A DNA stretch of 64,000 nt from Corylus avellana (GCF_901000735.1 NC_081542.1:11927180-11991179); one strand, 5' to 3'; numbered from the stretch's first letter, positions 42,933 through 55,678 are shown. Notes: generated from the letters alone by a model not told the origin. Translations and numbers: made by a program.

Positions 42933-43314
42933 GATCTTTAATTTATTAAAATGATACATGTCTTTAAAGTATGTGATTCTCATATACATTTAATAGAGTA
43001 TGTAATTTTTACATGTATTTTAAAGAGAGTATGTAATTCTCACACGCTCTAAATATAAATATGAGTTTAATAAACTAAATTAAATGAATTTTCTTCTATT
43101 TAATTTGGAGGAAACTTTTCTAAATTTTCGATTTTTTTTTTTTAACCATTCTCATAGACATTCTGGAACGATAAAAATAAAAAATTGTTTTTATCTGTAT
43201 AAATATAATTTGTAATAAAAGAAAGAGCACAATAATTGGTGTTGAAGGAGACTTTTTGAAGGCAAGGATTAGAAGCATGTATGCGTAGGAGGCCATCATC
43301 ATTATGTTATCTTC

Positions 43315-43465
43315 AATTGCAGTTCGCTTTTTTCAAACGTCCAGGGCGTGGAAATTTCTGACATACCCCAGATTCAACTATTTTATTTCACCTTCTGTGA
43401 TAGGGATATATATATATCCCAATCACAGAAATTTCCACCTTTGAAAAAAGCGAACTGCATTTGAA
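43315..43465. repeat. Nested palindrome, altered form (copy B of 20811)
   Basis: The inner palindrome has one mismatch (ATCCCAATCACAG). The left outer arm reads TTCAAACGTCCAGGGCGTGG where copy A has TTCAAAGGTGG. Confidence 0.8.
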
Positions 43466-43683
43466 GATATATATATATATATATATATATTCTCCATTTT
43501 CTTTCTCGCCCACAAATAAAAATAAAGTTCTTTTTTTAAAAAAAAAAAATCAGAATAGATATACTGTTTGTTACATTTCTAAAATAGAAAGAAAACCGAG
43601 GTGAAAGATTAGAGTTGGCTATGTAGTGAGGTTTTTGTCCTGTATTGGATATATATAAAGAAAAATTACTGTTAATATATTTA

Positions 43684-43838
43684 GAGTAATGGAACGTACA
43701 TTTATTTTTCTACACTTAGGCGGCTTTTAAAATTATCATGGATTTGTGGTTAATTTTTATTGAATTTTAATTTAATAATAAATTTACAAGCCACCTATAT
43801 AGGGGTATAAAAAAGTGGGAGCGTGTACAATATTACTC
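43684..43838. mobile_element. MITE with GAGTAATG ends (copy B of 21156)
   Basis: The ends and the ATATATTTA/ATATATCTA flanks are shared with copy A. Confidence 0.72.
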
Positions 43839-44062
43839 ATATATCTAAATAGACTTAAGCTCATAAACTTAGACTTCTAGGTTAAAAATAGTGTCTTAAT
43901 TATATGCATTTTAACTTGCTATACAAACACAAGGGCCGGGAAATTTGTAGTGAGTACAAGTGTTATGTTCCATATTGAAACTTGTGAGTGTTGTGTTCCA
44001 TGTTATGAACGTAAAGACATTAACTTTTAGCCTTTCAAATTAGAGTGATATTCAAATATATA

Positions 44063-44386
44063 GGGGTAATCACATTTTCCCTCGTCAACTACAACGCCTT
44101 GACACTTTTCTTTCGTGAACTATTAATTGTGACATTCGACTCCCATGAACTATTATTTTGTGCCCAAAACCCTCATTCTATCAGTCAAATGTGTTAACTC
44201 AGATGGTCTACCCGTCACTTTGTCCCCATGAATTATAACGCATTGTCACTTTGACCGTCTGAATTAACACATTTGACTGACGAAAGGGGCCTTTGTCTGA
44301 CGGAATAGAGGTTCTGGGCATAAAATGGAAGTTCATGGGTCGGGTGTCACAATTGGCAATTCATAAGAGGAAAATGTAATTATCCC
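44063..44386. mobile_element. Intact fold-back MITE with perfect 9-bp TSD (hAT empty site)
   Basis: This 324-bp element has ends GGGGTAATCACATTTTCC and the complement of GGAAAATGTAATTATCCC. The perfect 9-bp duplication AAATATATA is at 44054-44062 and 44387-44395. The single GTAATCAC at 44066-44073 inside its left end is the undisrupted target of the hAT insertion seen in copy A. Confidence 0.85.
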
Positions 44387-45179
44387 AAATATATATATAT
44401 ATATATATATTAGTGCTTTCTTGTGCAACGGCTATAACTAAAAGGTGGCGGCCCTTCCAAACCATCATGTTTTCCCATCTTTTCTCTGCAAAACTGCAAA
44501 AAGAAGAAACCAGAATTGGAAAATCAGTAATGAAATGAAGGAGAAAAGTAAAGCAAGAAGCATCATGTGCTTGGGAGCTTGTACAAGACTCAAAAGACAA
44601 AGTCGTCCTCTGAAGCTACCCACCCCCCATTACTTTAATTTGGATCTCTTTAAACATATATAAAAAGACACAGAAATATAATGCTAGTGGCTGGGCCCTC
44701 AAAGATGGGAGAGCTGATAGAAATCTAATTGTTGCTTTTGTTCATATATATATGGATTAAAGGTTGTAAAAGCTCACATGCAACCATGCAATGATGATGT
44801 TAGGTTAAAGTTTGAGCAAGTGTGAAGGAGACCCAAGTGCCCCACTCTCAACCCCCAGGTTAGAGATCCAAACGCCATGTGCACTTCTTGAACCCCCACC
44901 CATCTTCATATGTGGCTTTCATGAGCTTAGTACCTTTGTTTTTTTGTGCAGAAAATCTTAATGTCCCTCCAGCGAAAGAAGAAAACATAAATGCCAATTA
45001 AGGTACCTGCCCACATTAAGTTTTCCCCCAAAGCATACAATGATCATTTATATGTACAATGTGCATGCAGATATTGATATGCTTTTTTTTTTTAAAAAAA
45101 AAATGTTTTGTTTTTTCATCTCTCTCAACAAAAAATAAAAATAAGGCTATGTGTATCGACTCTAAAACCTTATATAGTT
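44387..45179. other. Intergenic DNA (copy B of 24531-25344)
   Basis: It is almost identical to copy A. No gene is supported. Confidence 0.5.
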
Positions 45180-45371
45180 CTGTTTTGATGTTTAAACCGC
45201 TTTTTACAGCTTTTATTGAGAGGATCGGGTTATTTTATGACACATTTCTTACTTCTGTTTTTATATTTCTCACACTGTAGCTTTCTTTTTGGGTTTGTTG
45301 TTGGGGACTCCACCTATTTTTCAGTATTTTAATTCTTGTAACCCTTTCCTTATTTGCTAAAAAAAAAACTT
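45180..45371 (+). mobile_element. LINE-like 3' tail fragment (copy B of 25345)
   Basis: It is the same sequence as copy A, ending CTTATTTGCT then poly-A. Confidence 0.42.
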
Positions 45372-45420
45372 ACCCATTTCTAGGAAAAACTCTGGTTTTG
45401 TTATACATATAATTACACTA

Positions 45421-45874
45421 GGGCTCCGTTTATTTTGACATAGAATGTTTTTCATTAAAAAATATTTTTATCAAAATCATGTTCAAGAAAAAAAAAAATT
45501 TCTTGAAGATATTTTTTGGCAATTGGCTCGTACGGAAAATGAGCGACAACGAAAACAAATAGCAACTTCTGACAACCTTTGACAGTGGTTCGGCAGCTTC
45601 TGACGATGGTCTGGTAGTTTCCGATGGTGGATTGTAGACTTTTGGCAGTGGTCTGGCGAACTTCGATGCTTTGAGAAAGATAAGTTCAAACTTGAAAAAT
45701 GATTTATGATTTTACAAAAGGGAAATTATTTTATGGAAATTAATTAAAGAAGGTTTTCCTAATCAACTGAAAATGTTTTCAGCTTGACCACAATTCTTGG
45801 TCGTATTAAACACCGAAAAATAAAAGAAAACATTTTCAATTAAACATTTTAGGTCAAAACAAACAAACGAAAGC
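45421..45874. mobile_element. MITE with GGCTCCGTTTATTTTGAC arms (copy B of 25587)
   Basis: Its arms and internal spacer are the same as in copy A, with no difference noticed. Confidence 0.63.
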
Positions 45875-47720
45875 TAAGAAGTTGAAGACTCATTGGCCTG
45901 TGAGTCTTATCGAAAATAAGAAGTTAGTACAAGTATTATTTTATGGAGGACCTAACTACCGACAGCACCTTTATAAGGGGTCATCCACCAAAACAAACCA
46001 AAAGGCCATCGGCCTTTGGGGTACTGGTCCTGATTCCAGGCGGCCCATAATTAAAGTCCAAATGACCCACGCCTAGCAAGCCTCTAGCCTCTAGAGGAGG
46101 CCCGCCAAGCCGTAGCTTGTAACCGTACTATAAGAAGGGCTTACAGGGCCATGACCCACACACCTAATCGAGACCCTGGTGCACCAAAGTGTAGATCAGC
46201 TCACGTAACAATCTGCTCAGATCATGCATACTCACCCCACCCTGCCATGCATCCTCCTATCAAACCTAGGGGAATCTCCACGTTAAGCTCTAAAACCCTA
46301 TGAGAAATAATGAGACGGGTAATGTTAGGTACCATCTTTATATTCTCCTAAAATCCTCCTAAAGTGAGTTTATCAATGCAAGCTTTATGGTCCGCTGCTC
46401 GATTTTCATCTCGCAACACAATCTAAGTACTTATTCGATATTTCTTGTCTCTCATCAGTTTACATGTGTTTTCTATCAGCTCTCTAGATGTGAATCCGTT
46501 TGGACTGGAAGTCATAAATCCCACTTTTGGTTGCCTTTCGCAATCCCAAATTGATCCCCAAAACCTCACCAATTTAGCTTGTTTCGCATTTAATTCTAGC
46601 ATAGATGCAAAGTATCGGGAGACAACCTCTTCGAATAATCACGTCAATGCTAGCAAAGTTTGTGCTTTCATCAAACACAGCATTAGAACTTACCGTGTAC
46701 CCATCAACATTTAATCTAAATGATTTATATCCTTAACACTTCGTAAAGGCTATTTTCCGATCTTCTGTGCCTGCACTAGCATTGAAATATACTCAATTAA
46801 GACATCTCAATTAAGGCTTATTCTATAGAGTTTATGATCTGAGCACACAACTTTATTTATAGAGTTTTACATGTTATTTGAAATATTTCAAATACAAACA
46901 TATCCCTTAAATTAAGGTTAACAAATATTACCTAAATCCTTGATTTAGGGAATACAAAATCACATTTAATCCAAATGATTTATATCCTTAATACGAAGAA
47001 CTACATCAATATTTGTCCGCGGTGGTTTGAATGAGTATCACAATTCACTATGCTCTCCTTTCTAGAGGGAGACTACTTGATTCTGTCTTTGTAAGTGCAT
47101 TACCTATGCCCTTCTTTCCAAAGGGAGACCACCGCCTTGATTCTTCAATTGTAAGTGCTTTACCTATTTTTATTTTTACAACATATTAAAAACATTTCAA
47201 CTTAAGGTTAAATGTAAAATTAAAAACAATGATATGAATTTAAAATAATTTACCTATATATTTGAATGTGGTGACTTTGAATAGGTGTTCATAAATACCT
47301 TTACTCTAAATGTATTTGGAGAATGCTTTGTTCAGAAACTCTTTGATCTACAAAATATCAAACTAACTAAATATTTTTTATAAAACAAGAATAAAACGTA
47401 AGTTTTGGATACTAAGATTAGGGAATCATACTGTCATTTCTTAGATCAACGCCATGGCCCTACAATTACACCATAACAATGAATAGCATGCCTCAAAGAT
47501 TGCATCATGACAAACATGAGGTACATTCTCATATGAATTGCATCGGATAAATAAGTTTAAAAATGAAACTAAATTGAAGCATCGGATAAATAAGTTTTTT
47601 TAAAAAAAAAAACTAAAATTTTCATGTTAATGCTTGCCTGCTTGGTATTTTTAGTAGCATATTTTTAAACTTAGCTAGTTCTAGGAAAAACTTTGGTTTT
47701 GTTATACTTATAATTACACT
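45875..47720. other. Intergenic DNA (copy B of 26041-27895)
   Basis: It contains the same unidentified minus-strand open stretch near 46440-46635, with a few substitutions, and a shorter poly-A tract near 47597. Confidence 0.4.
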
Positions 47721-48107
47721 AAGCCTCCATTTATTTTATCGTAGAATGTTTTCATCGAAAATTATTTTCAACAAAATTATATTTAAGAAAAAATAAATTT
47801 CTTGAAAATATTTTTTGGCATTTGGCTCGTACAAAAAAATGAGCAACAACGAAAACGAACAATGACTTCCGACAACCTTCGATGGTGGTTCAGCAGCTTC
47901 CGACGATGGTCTGGTAGCTAGTTCTAGTAAATTATTTTACGAAAAAACTGATCTAGTTCTAGGAAATTAATTTACGAAAATTAAAGAAGGTTATTCTGGT
48001 CAGCTGGAAATATTTTCAATTTGTCCACGATTCTTGGTCGTATTAGACACTGGAAAATAAAAGAAAACTTTTTGGATTAAACATTTTACGTCAAAGCAAA
48101 CAAAACC
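47721..48107. mobile_element. Second MITE of the GGCTCCGTTTATTTTGAC family (copy B of 27896)
   Basis: It matches copy A apart from a few single-base changes. Confidence 0.58.
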
Positions 48108-48388
48108 TAAGATTTTTATTTTATTTTGAGTAGAAACGAAACCTAAGAAGTTGAAGACTCATTGTCTTGTAATTTTTTATTTTTTTTTTTGCAGTAATTT
48201 TTTTAATTTGAATAATAGTAAAAAGTAAATAATGTGACATAGAAAATTAGAATATTTTGATGTTTATTTTTTGGGACAAATGAAGTGAATAGTGTTTAGG
48301 GAGGCCTTAATGTTTAAAACCTAGCCCACGTCTCCCAACATTCCAATAATTGCTCTGCAAACCGTATTCTATTTACGGTGGTAAACAT

Positions 48389-48624
48389 GGACAAAATTTT
48401 CTTTCAAACTCGCTTGGAGAAACTTTTTTCAACTCAACTTATAAAAATGGTGTCCCTTGAACATGTGAAAATCACATATTTTTTTAATAGTAAGGATAGT
48501 TGAAATAAATTTTATGGAAAAATCATGGGAAGCTCACATGCTATTAAAAAAAATGACACATGTTATTTTTGTAGATTGGACTGGAGAAAATTTCTCCAAC
48601 ACAGTTTGAAGAAAAACTTCGTCC
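48389..48624. mobile_element. Fold-back MITE (copy B of 28564)
   Basis: The arms GGACAAAATTTTC and ACTTCGTCC are shared with copy A. Confidence 0.62.
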
Positions 48625-49771
48625 GATAAACTGATGCATTTGTGCAAGAGCCTAACATCCAAACTATTCATTGAAACTGGCTTGGATCTTGCCACATAAA
48701 TAATAAACAATTATCTGTGTCGAACAAAAAAAAAAGAAAAAAAAGGTAATGGGTGGTTGGAACAATCGAGACTCCGAGAGGTTAAGGTCATCTCGATAGA
48801 TTTTGAGGCTTAAAAGCAACAAATTTAAATGGGCTTGTTTTAAAATAATAATAATAATAATAATATTTAAATATTAATTAAACAATTTGAATTTAAATTT
48901 TCAGTTTATATATTTTTATTTACAAATCGTTCTTCTCTCTTTTTCCAACCAACATGTAGAATTCATCTATACTGCGGAACATTTTGTTTCAATGGATAAC
49001 ATATTTTGTGTCTCAAAACAAAATTTACTTTCTAAAGGACAAACTTTAGTCAACTAGTTGGATTTAAGTTCAGGCAAAATGAGTTTAGTTAATGTTTTAG
49101 GAGTGTTAATAATGTGACTTTCTATTTTTCTTTCTTTTCTTCTATAGTTCAATATCTTGAGATCTAATTCTTTGTAATTATTTTTTTCTCAAAATTGAGG
49201 CCTTAACTAAAGATTATTGACTAACACTTTCACCATAATTGAGGCTTTAAAGTTTTAATCAGAGAAAACTTAATTATACCATTGCTAGTTGGGGCCTTAT
49301 TTCATTGGGGGCGTTAAGCAACCACCTAATTCATTTAGGCAATGAGCCAGCCTTACAAGAGGACATGAAGTGGTGTGACCACCCCCGAGAGGTGAGAGAG
49401 TGGTGCAGCCTCCCCTAACCGTTTGAGGGTGGTCGACGGTTTGGGGAGTAAACGACAACGTAATAATGAACATTACAGTAGTCCTAGGACTATTGGTAGC
49501 AGATTAAAATTTGTTCGTAATGATCTAGTGTCCACTAGGACCTCAAATATTAGAAATCTATGTGCCAGTTCGGTTGTTTATGATGATAGAAAACCAAGAT
49601 TATCAGTATCTTGATGGACCCTAGGGGAACTTGCGTTATGATGCTCACATAAGCCAATCATTTCACATGGAGAGAACACCATAATAGATACCTGTGAGAA
49701 AAGTGATGACATTGCATATAGAGTGAACCTTCCAAAATTCAAAAAATGATAAACTATGCTGAAGATGGTCG
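48625..49771. other. Intergenic DNA and 3' flank (copy B of 28800-29940)
   Basis: An (AAT)n tract near 48844-48866 replaces the T/A homopolymer of copy A. No gene is supported. Confidence 0.5.
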
Positions 49772-50485
49772 TCAGAGGGACCAATTAGACCGGAGCATGA
49801 AGGCAGTTAACCTGGCATTCCCATCCGCCACATATGTCAGACCTGGCTTCAAGCTGAATCTCTTACCCAAGTTAAGTTTTAAATAGGATTCAGCCTGAAA
49901 ACGGTCCCTGTTTGTGGGATCACCAACCATTCCACTTAAACTAATTGCCCATCCAAAAGAATCTTCAGAATCATCAGACACAGTCACAGCCCATTGTAAA
50001 TGTTTAGGGTTTGATTTATCCATTTCAATCCAACCTTCAATTCTTGTAATCTCATCAAGTTCTGATTCCAGCATTAAAGCAATAGATCCAGCTGAGACAT
50101 TTTCCAGAGTGCTTGCTCTCACGGATGAAGTAGATGCTTCAACCTCAACAACTGTCTCAGGAGTCCTGTGACGTTTAAAAAGGCGTACAGGAATGGTAAG
50201 GGGTGATCCAAGACTAACATGTTGGCTTAATGATTTGGGCATTTGATGAAGACCCAAAAGTGAGAGTTTTATTCCTCGTGGAAGTTGACAGACAACTTGG
50301 CCAAAAGTGCTGAGGCAGTGCCCCATACTATCAGAACCTGGTTGCATTCCCAATCCAGAAACAAATTGAGCCAATGAAGCAACAACATTGGATTTTCTCA
50401 CCATTACGCCAATGCCAATGCCACTGCCACTATGCTGATTCAGAAGGGGAGGTCCATGTGACGACAATTCGGTCAGTCCCTTTCC
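49772..50485 (-). CDS. Unknown 430-residue protein, coding exon 3 (copy B)
   Basis: This exon encodes 237 residues plus a stop, identical in protein sequence to copy A. Confidence 0.8.
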   Translation of the reverse strand, partial: GKGLTELSSHGPPLLNQHSGSGIGIGVMVRKSNVVASLAQFVSGLGMQPGSDSMGHCLSTFGQVVCQLPRGIKLSLLGLHQMPKSLSQHVSLGSPLTIPVRLFKRHRTPETVVEVEASTSSVRASTLENVSAGSIALMLESELDEITRIEGWIEMDKSNPKHLQWAVTVSDDSEDSFGWAISLSGMVGDPTNRDRFQAESYLKLNLGKRFSLKPGLTYVADGNARLTAFMLRSNWSL

Positions 50486-53480
50486 CTGCCAGATAAAATA
50501 AATAGTATATAACTGTAGAGCGGGAGCCTGATAACCAGTTGCGGTAAATTGAAAAAGAAAACATAGTTGTCAGCATTATACTCATCTGTCTACAACATAG
50601 TTGCTAAAACTGAAAGAGGAACATGTTCAATACCAATAGTGGTACATTCAACAAGAAAACATATAGTGCTGAATTGGATTGTTGTAAGCATTATACTAAT
50701 ATCTGTCTACAACATAGTTGCCAAAGCAGAAATAGCAATATGCTAGATATTATGGCCAGTCTTAACTCAAAGAAAGCACATGGGCTAAAATGGGTTGTTG
50801 TTCGCATTGTATTTGGAAGTTGATGCAGCACCGCTGCCACACATCACACATCACACATCACAAACACAAAAGCAACACGCCGAAAAATATAGTCAATTTA
50901 ACTGATTTGTCCTATAACAGGGACATTATAGCCACAAAACAGAGAACAAAAAGCCACTGAAAAACCTACAGCTCAGCATCAACTGGATATCTATAAAGAA
51001 GGGTGTAATGGAGTAACATGCACTTCCAAAAACAGCTCTAACAACACCCAATCAGGTTCAGATGCAGCTGAAGTTTCTTCAAAGTAGATTAAACTCATTA
51101 ATCATGTAGATTGACGTGTATGTGATGACCTCAGCATAATGAACATACAGAACACCAATACTAATATAACATTAAGGAAATACTTGGTGTAAGACAACCT
51201 AGGTTAGCAACAGCACTAAAGCGAATACTGTACCTGATGGGAAGAAATTGTAGTAAATGCAACATCCCTGCATCGAGCTCCTAGTGGGATTGCAACCACA
51301 GATAACCAGTCACTGGCATTTACCTTATATGACACTTTTTCTAGAAAAAGTGATTGTCCTGAAACATCACCAAGATATCCCTTGTCTTTTTGACTGGCCA
51401 CAAATTCTGCAGCAAGAGTATCTTTCTGATTGATAGTTGTTTCAAAAGTGAACCTTGAATCAATTCCAGTCCTGATTCCTGCTCTAGAAAGTGCATCGCA
51501 GTTCTTCTCATCAACATCATCCATCACCAACAAAGCCCCCAACAGATCAACCTCTCCTCTTACATGGGTACTGGCTTCTTGGAATGGACTTCCCTTGGAT
51601 GTTTTATAGAAAGAAAGTACTCTCTCAACCTTGTCTTGCCTGTCCCTGAGTTTCATCAAATCTGTAAATGCCTCCTGTTGCAACCGCTTTAGAATTTGAA
51701 TCTGAAAATAATACCCAGGAAGAGTTGTAAATTCCCATCACCTGGCTAATTGCTACTTATGGAACCACCAAATTTGTCAAGGACATAAATCTGTTACATT
51801 CTTACAACAGCTGCATTAAGTAAATGCGGCGAATTTTAATCAACTTTTAATTATTCTGAATACCCAGGAAGAGAAAAAGAATAATCTCAGCATTTTCCTA
51901 CAATGACTTAACTGATGCAATTCATTTATTTATAAGTAACTTTTTGTCCCCAAGGGGAGGGGGGAAAGGGAGATCTGAACTAGTGACTTAAATGATGCAA
52001 TTCATAGATGCACTTTAAAGGATTGGGACTATTTCAGAAGTAAGCTTGTTGCAATAAGCAAGATAGACCTAAATGAGCAAAAGCTGGGTCAATAGGCCAC
52101 TGCTTTATCAGGAAAGACTTTCACTATTTCCCAGTCTGAAGGTTATTCATGTTTCTAGTACCCCCAACCCCACCCTCCCCCAGCCAAAGAAAAAAAGTAC
52201 AAGTCACTTTTGGCACACATCATCATCATAAAAATAATTCTTGAAGATGCAGAGTTCTCGTGAATTTGACTAGTTTGCAGTGCATTTTTAAGGAAAATAG
52301 GAACCAGGAGATCATGGCAGGTGATGCTTTAGCTCTTTCAAAGGAGCTCAAAAGGCTCAAGATTACCTAAGGTTATTGATAATTCTATGGAATATCTAAG
52401 TGCTACTAGAAACCCTGATTTGATGATCCACCGAGGGGTATATATCAGAAGAAAACAGCAAGAAAAAAACAGCTTTAAAAAGGTGGGAAGTAGAATGTAT
52501 TACACACTAATTCAACCTTATTAATCTTTCCAAGAAACTTCCCAACCCCAAATTTGTGTTTTGTAAGTTACACACATGCATCTACTGAATCTTGAACCCT
52601 TGACAACAGCCTCCACCCTGCTCTTAATGCTATGACATGTACATCTGTTTTAAACACGAAAGCTAATCTACATTTTATAAAGAGAGCTGCTTCTGTGGGG
52701 TTGTGACACAAACCCCCAATTTAATGCCATCCACTGGATAACAAACAAGTAAGCTTATCTCACCAAACCAAAAAAAAAAAAAACGAAAACACTGAATTAT
52801 TTTTCATTCTTCTCAAAACAAGTCGACAAAGAGCTTTCCCATTCAAGAGAAAACCCACCCCATTGCTGCTCTGACGGTACAGCCGCTGCTCCTCCAGAAA
52901 AATAAGCAAAACAATCTACTCTAAAACCACGAAGTGGCAATAAACCTAAAGATTTCCGAAAGTTACATATTTTATGATACCTCAACTAAAATTCCAACTA
53001 ACAAAAAATCCAATGCAAATTAATTTTCCGAACGCCGCAAGATTTTCAAGATTTACGCCCTAAGATTGAACACGGTAAAAAAAAAAACCCAAGATTATCC
53101 AAACCCATGAAATTCCTATAATGAAAACATAAAAACCCACAAATTTATGTTGGGAATCAAAATCACAAAGACCAGCGGTGGTGTAGCAATGGCGGAACCG
53201 GTGGAGGAGACCCAGCTTCGAGTGAAACCAAAAAGGTAAAATAAACCCATGACATTCTTTTATTTTCTAAAAGAATGTCCAAAGCATGTATAAATTGAAT
53301 TACATGAAGAACAATCATATTCCACAAACATTTCTATTATTTTTATTTTTTATTTTTGAAAATAAGTACCGGATTGCGGCGAGGTAAGTTATCACGGCGG
53401 TGAATGAGATCATCGACGAAGTCTTGGCTCGATTTTGCAAAAGCTTTCAGTTTGTCCACTGCCAACGCTACAGGGTCCAT
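49772..53480 (-). CDS. Conserved plant protein of unknown function, 430 residues (copy B)
   Basis: The coding sequence joins 53480-53370, 51701-51234 and 50485-49772 on the minus strand, with the same splice sites and phases as copy A. The exon 3 protein is identical to copy A. Exon 2 has only silent changes that I can see (for example CTC to CTG in a Leu codon). Exon 1 has TTA for TCA, changing Ser32 to Leu. Near-identity including introns fits an allele of the copy A gene rather than a diverged paralogue. The function is unknown; see the copy A entry for features. Confidence 0.8.
51234..51701 (-). CDS. Unknown 430-residue protein, coding exon 2 (copy B)
   Basis: This exon encodes 156 residues. 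Its splice sites match copy A, and the differences noticed are silent. Confidence 0.8.
53370..53480 (-). CDS. Unknown 430-residue protein, coding exon 1 (copy B)
   Basis: This exon encodes 37 residues. It has the same start and the same GTACTTATT donor as copy A, and carries the Ser32 to Leu difference. Confidence 0.78.
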
Positions 53481-53848
53481 TTCTGAACCCTACGAGAGAG
53501 AAACCCAAGAGTCAGACCGCCAAAAGCTTCGATATGAAAAGCGAGAACGGCGAGAATGATGGTTCTGTCTAGAACTGCGACATCTTCCTCAAAGCCTCAG
53601 AATGATCGCTCCGGAACAGAAAACAGAGTCGGAGAGAGATAGAGAGAGCGAGAGATCGTCGAATTCAGGGTTTAGAAAGAGAGAGAGAATTCAGGGTTTA
53701 GAATTACGTATTTTAACTTTTTAAAATATTTTTAGAACGTTACAAATTACATGTTTAAAAAAAAAAATTATAAATTCACGAGTCAACTAACACCTATTAG
53801 TTTAAAATTATAAATTATAAACATGTTTAAAATTACATGTTTACAAAT

Positions 53849-54110
53849 TACTGTTATATTTTCTCTCAAATGTTTAACACCTATTAGTCCCAACTAAACG
53901 CATTGTTTTGCCATGTCAGTATATTAATTTTTTTTTAAAAAAAAATTTGAAGGGTTGGCCTTAGGGTTAGGGGTGACTGGAGAGTCACCCCTAACCCCCG
54001 ATTAATTTTTAAATTAAATTCATAAAAAATTAAATGTTGACATGGCAAAACGATGCATTTATTTGGGACTGACGGGCGTTACACATTTGAGAAAAATGTA
54101 ACGATAGGGT
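53849..54110. mobile_element. Fold-back MITE with TTTTCTCTCAAATG arms
   Basis: The left arm around TATTTTCTCTCAAATGTTTA pairs with the right arm around CACATTTGAGAAAAATGTAA. The inner parts TGCCATGTCA and TGACATGGCA also pair, and the centre GGGGTGAC..GTCACCCC forms a further short hairpin. It is non-coding. Confidence 0.7.
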
Positions 54111-54242
54111 TAATTTGCCTTTTCAACTTACCCAAAGAGTAAAAATTTGAAAAAAAGAAAAAAAAGAAAGAAGAAGTTATGAGAGTTTTTTGTTTTGGTG
54201 CGTTGACTCATGAATTTAAAAGATATTTACCCTTTAAAAAAT

Positions 54243-54745
54243 AGGGTTAAATACTTTGAGTCCCACAATGGTTAATAATTTTATTTTTTGTCAATTCGGT
54301 TTTATTTTGTATCACAGATGCCTAGAGAATACCCTGATAATGGCTAAAAATTGAGATGGTACTTTTGTATAATTTTCGTCCAAAATTTGATGGAAATATA
54401 CATAAACATCCTTACAAAATTGACACGTGTTCATATAAATAATTAAAAATTTTAAAACTAAAATTATTAAAAAATAATTTAAAAAATAATAAATAATAAA
54501 AAAAACTGGAAAAGGGGTGGCCAACCACCCCATGAGGAAAAAAAATGTTAGGTTTGAGGCCATGGAGATGGCTTCGGCCAACCCAGATCGACCAGGGATA
54601 GCTCGCCACTCCTTAGGGTAAAATGGGTGCGGGGCTGGCCTGGCCACCCTTTTTCCATGTTTTTATTTTATTTTTTTATTTTTAAATTATTTAGAGTTTT
54701 TAATAATTTTAGTTTTACAATTTTTTTTTTTTTTTTTTTAATTTT
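54243..54745. mobile_element. Fold-back repeat with GGTTAAATACTTT end, truncated by an LTR
   Basis: The segment starts AGGGTTAAATACTTTGAGTC. Its middle has long complementary AT-rich stretches around GGGGTGGCCAACCACCCC and GGCCTGGCCACCC. It stops at 54746, where the inverted Copia LTR begins. A relative with the same start lies at 57722. Confidence 0.5.
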
Positions 54746-55662
54746 TGAAAGTATATAAGGATCGTTCTACATCTTGCAATCAAGTATTCAACAGAAAATA
54801 CTAAGCCATATTATCAAATACAAAAACATGCACAATGGAAGTATAAATCAAACATAACCACAATACAAGGTTTGTTTACAAAGAGGAAAACTCTTGAGCA
54901 CATCAAGGTAAAAACCACTCTGGGACAGCCAAACTGAAGAAATCACTAAACGAAGATTCACAATCAGAATAGACGATACCCACACCCTTAAGCACCTCTA
55001 AACTTAGTAAGAACGACAAACCTCTCAGCTTGTCTCCATCGTGACCATCTTCAACCAGTGACTTCCTTTACTAACCCTTCGGTAGACTTTCTTCAACAAA
55101 CACCAATCAAAGACATCATCTTTATCATCATCAAGTGAGCAAGGCAACACACCAAAGGATGAGACACCAAACAAGAGAAGGGAGCAGCTTCAAATTATAT
55201 CACGTTCCCTCTTGAATATCAATACCACCAAGACCCAGTGCTAGTGGAGAAAAAGAGACTTTTGTGAAGAGAGAGCTCAACAAAATAAATTCCCAAAGTC
55301 TGCAGTGAACAGTGACAGGAAATCTATTTATAGGAGAAATATTTTCTTCACCATGTCCTAACCGGACACTTTTTCGTTATGACGGAAAGAACAGATTTGT
55401 AGATCTCAGAATTTCACGTCCTAACGAGACATTAGTTCCATTATGATAGGAAGAACAAATGTCTCATCTTCGTCACATGTCTTGTCTTAACGTAACAGCT
55501 GACGGGAAACCAGGGAGTCCAACTTCAGTCTTGTTACATATCCCATCTTGTTACATTACTACATCTTATTCAAAACATGGAAGAAGACATCTACAAGAAA
55601 ATCAAGAGTAAGACAAGATTGTATGACAAAGCAACCAGCCACAGTAAAACCCTTTCATATCA

Positions 55663-55678
55663 ACTTTCCCCCCATTTT
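55663..55678 (-). other. Polypurine tract of the inverted Copia element
   Basis: AAAATGGGGGGAAAGT on the minus strand sits immediately 5' of the LTR start TGATATGAAAGGG. This is the expected plus-strand priming site. Confidence 0.72.

Larger units (their letters stand above)
36006..53765. repeat. Copy B of the block at 13578-33940 (probable haplotype 2)
   Basis: It is the same order and orientation as copy A, without the 2.7-kb hAT element and without the MITE at 33944. Differences include microsatellite lengths (AT run at 40178-40214 against a short run in copy A), single-base changes, and one amino-acid change in the gene. It ends near 53765, where unrelated MITE-rich DNA begins. Confidence 0.85.

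Noticed and set aside
29941..50467. Two paralogous genes for the 430-residue protein
   Set aside because: Near-identity including introns and intergenic transposons, plus gaps at the block edges, makes alleles the simpler reading. A true duplication is kept only as an alternative.
54312..54647. 111-codon minus-strand frame with GC-rich start
   Set aside because: It lies within a fold-back repeat. The GC-rich part is the GGCCACCC hairpin motif, and the rest is AT-rich low complexity.
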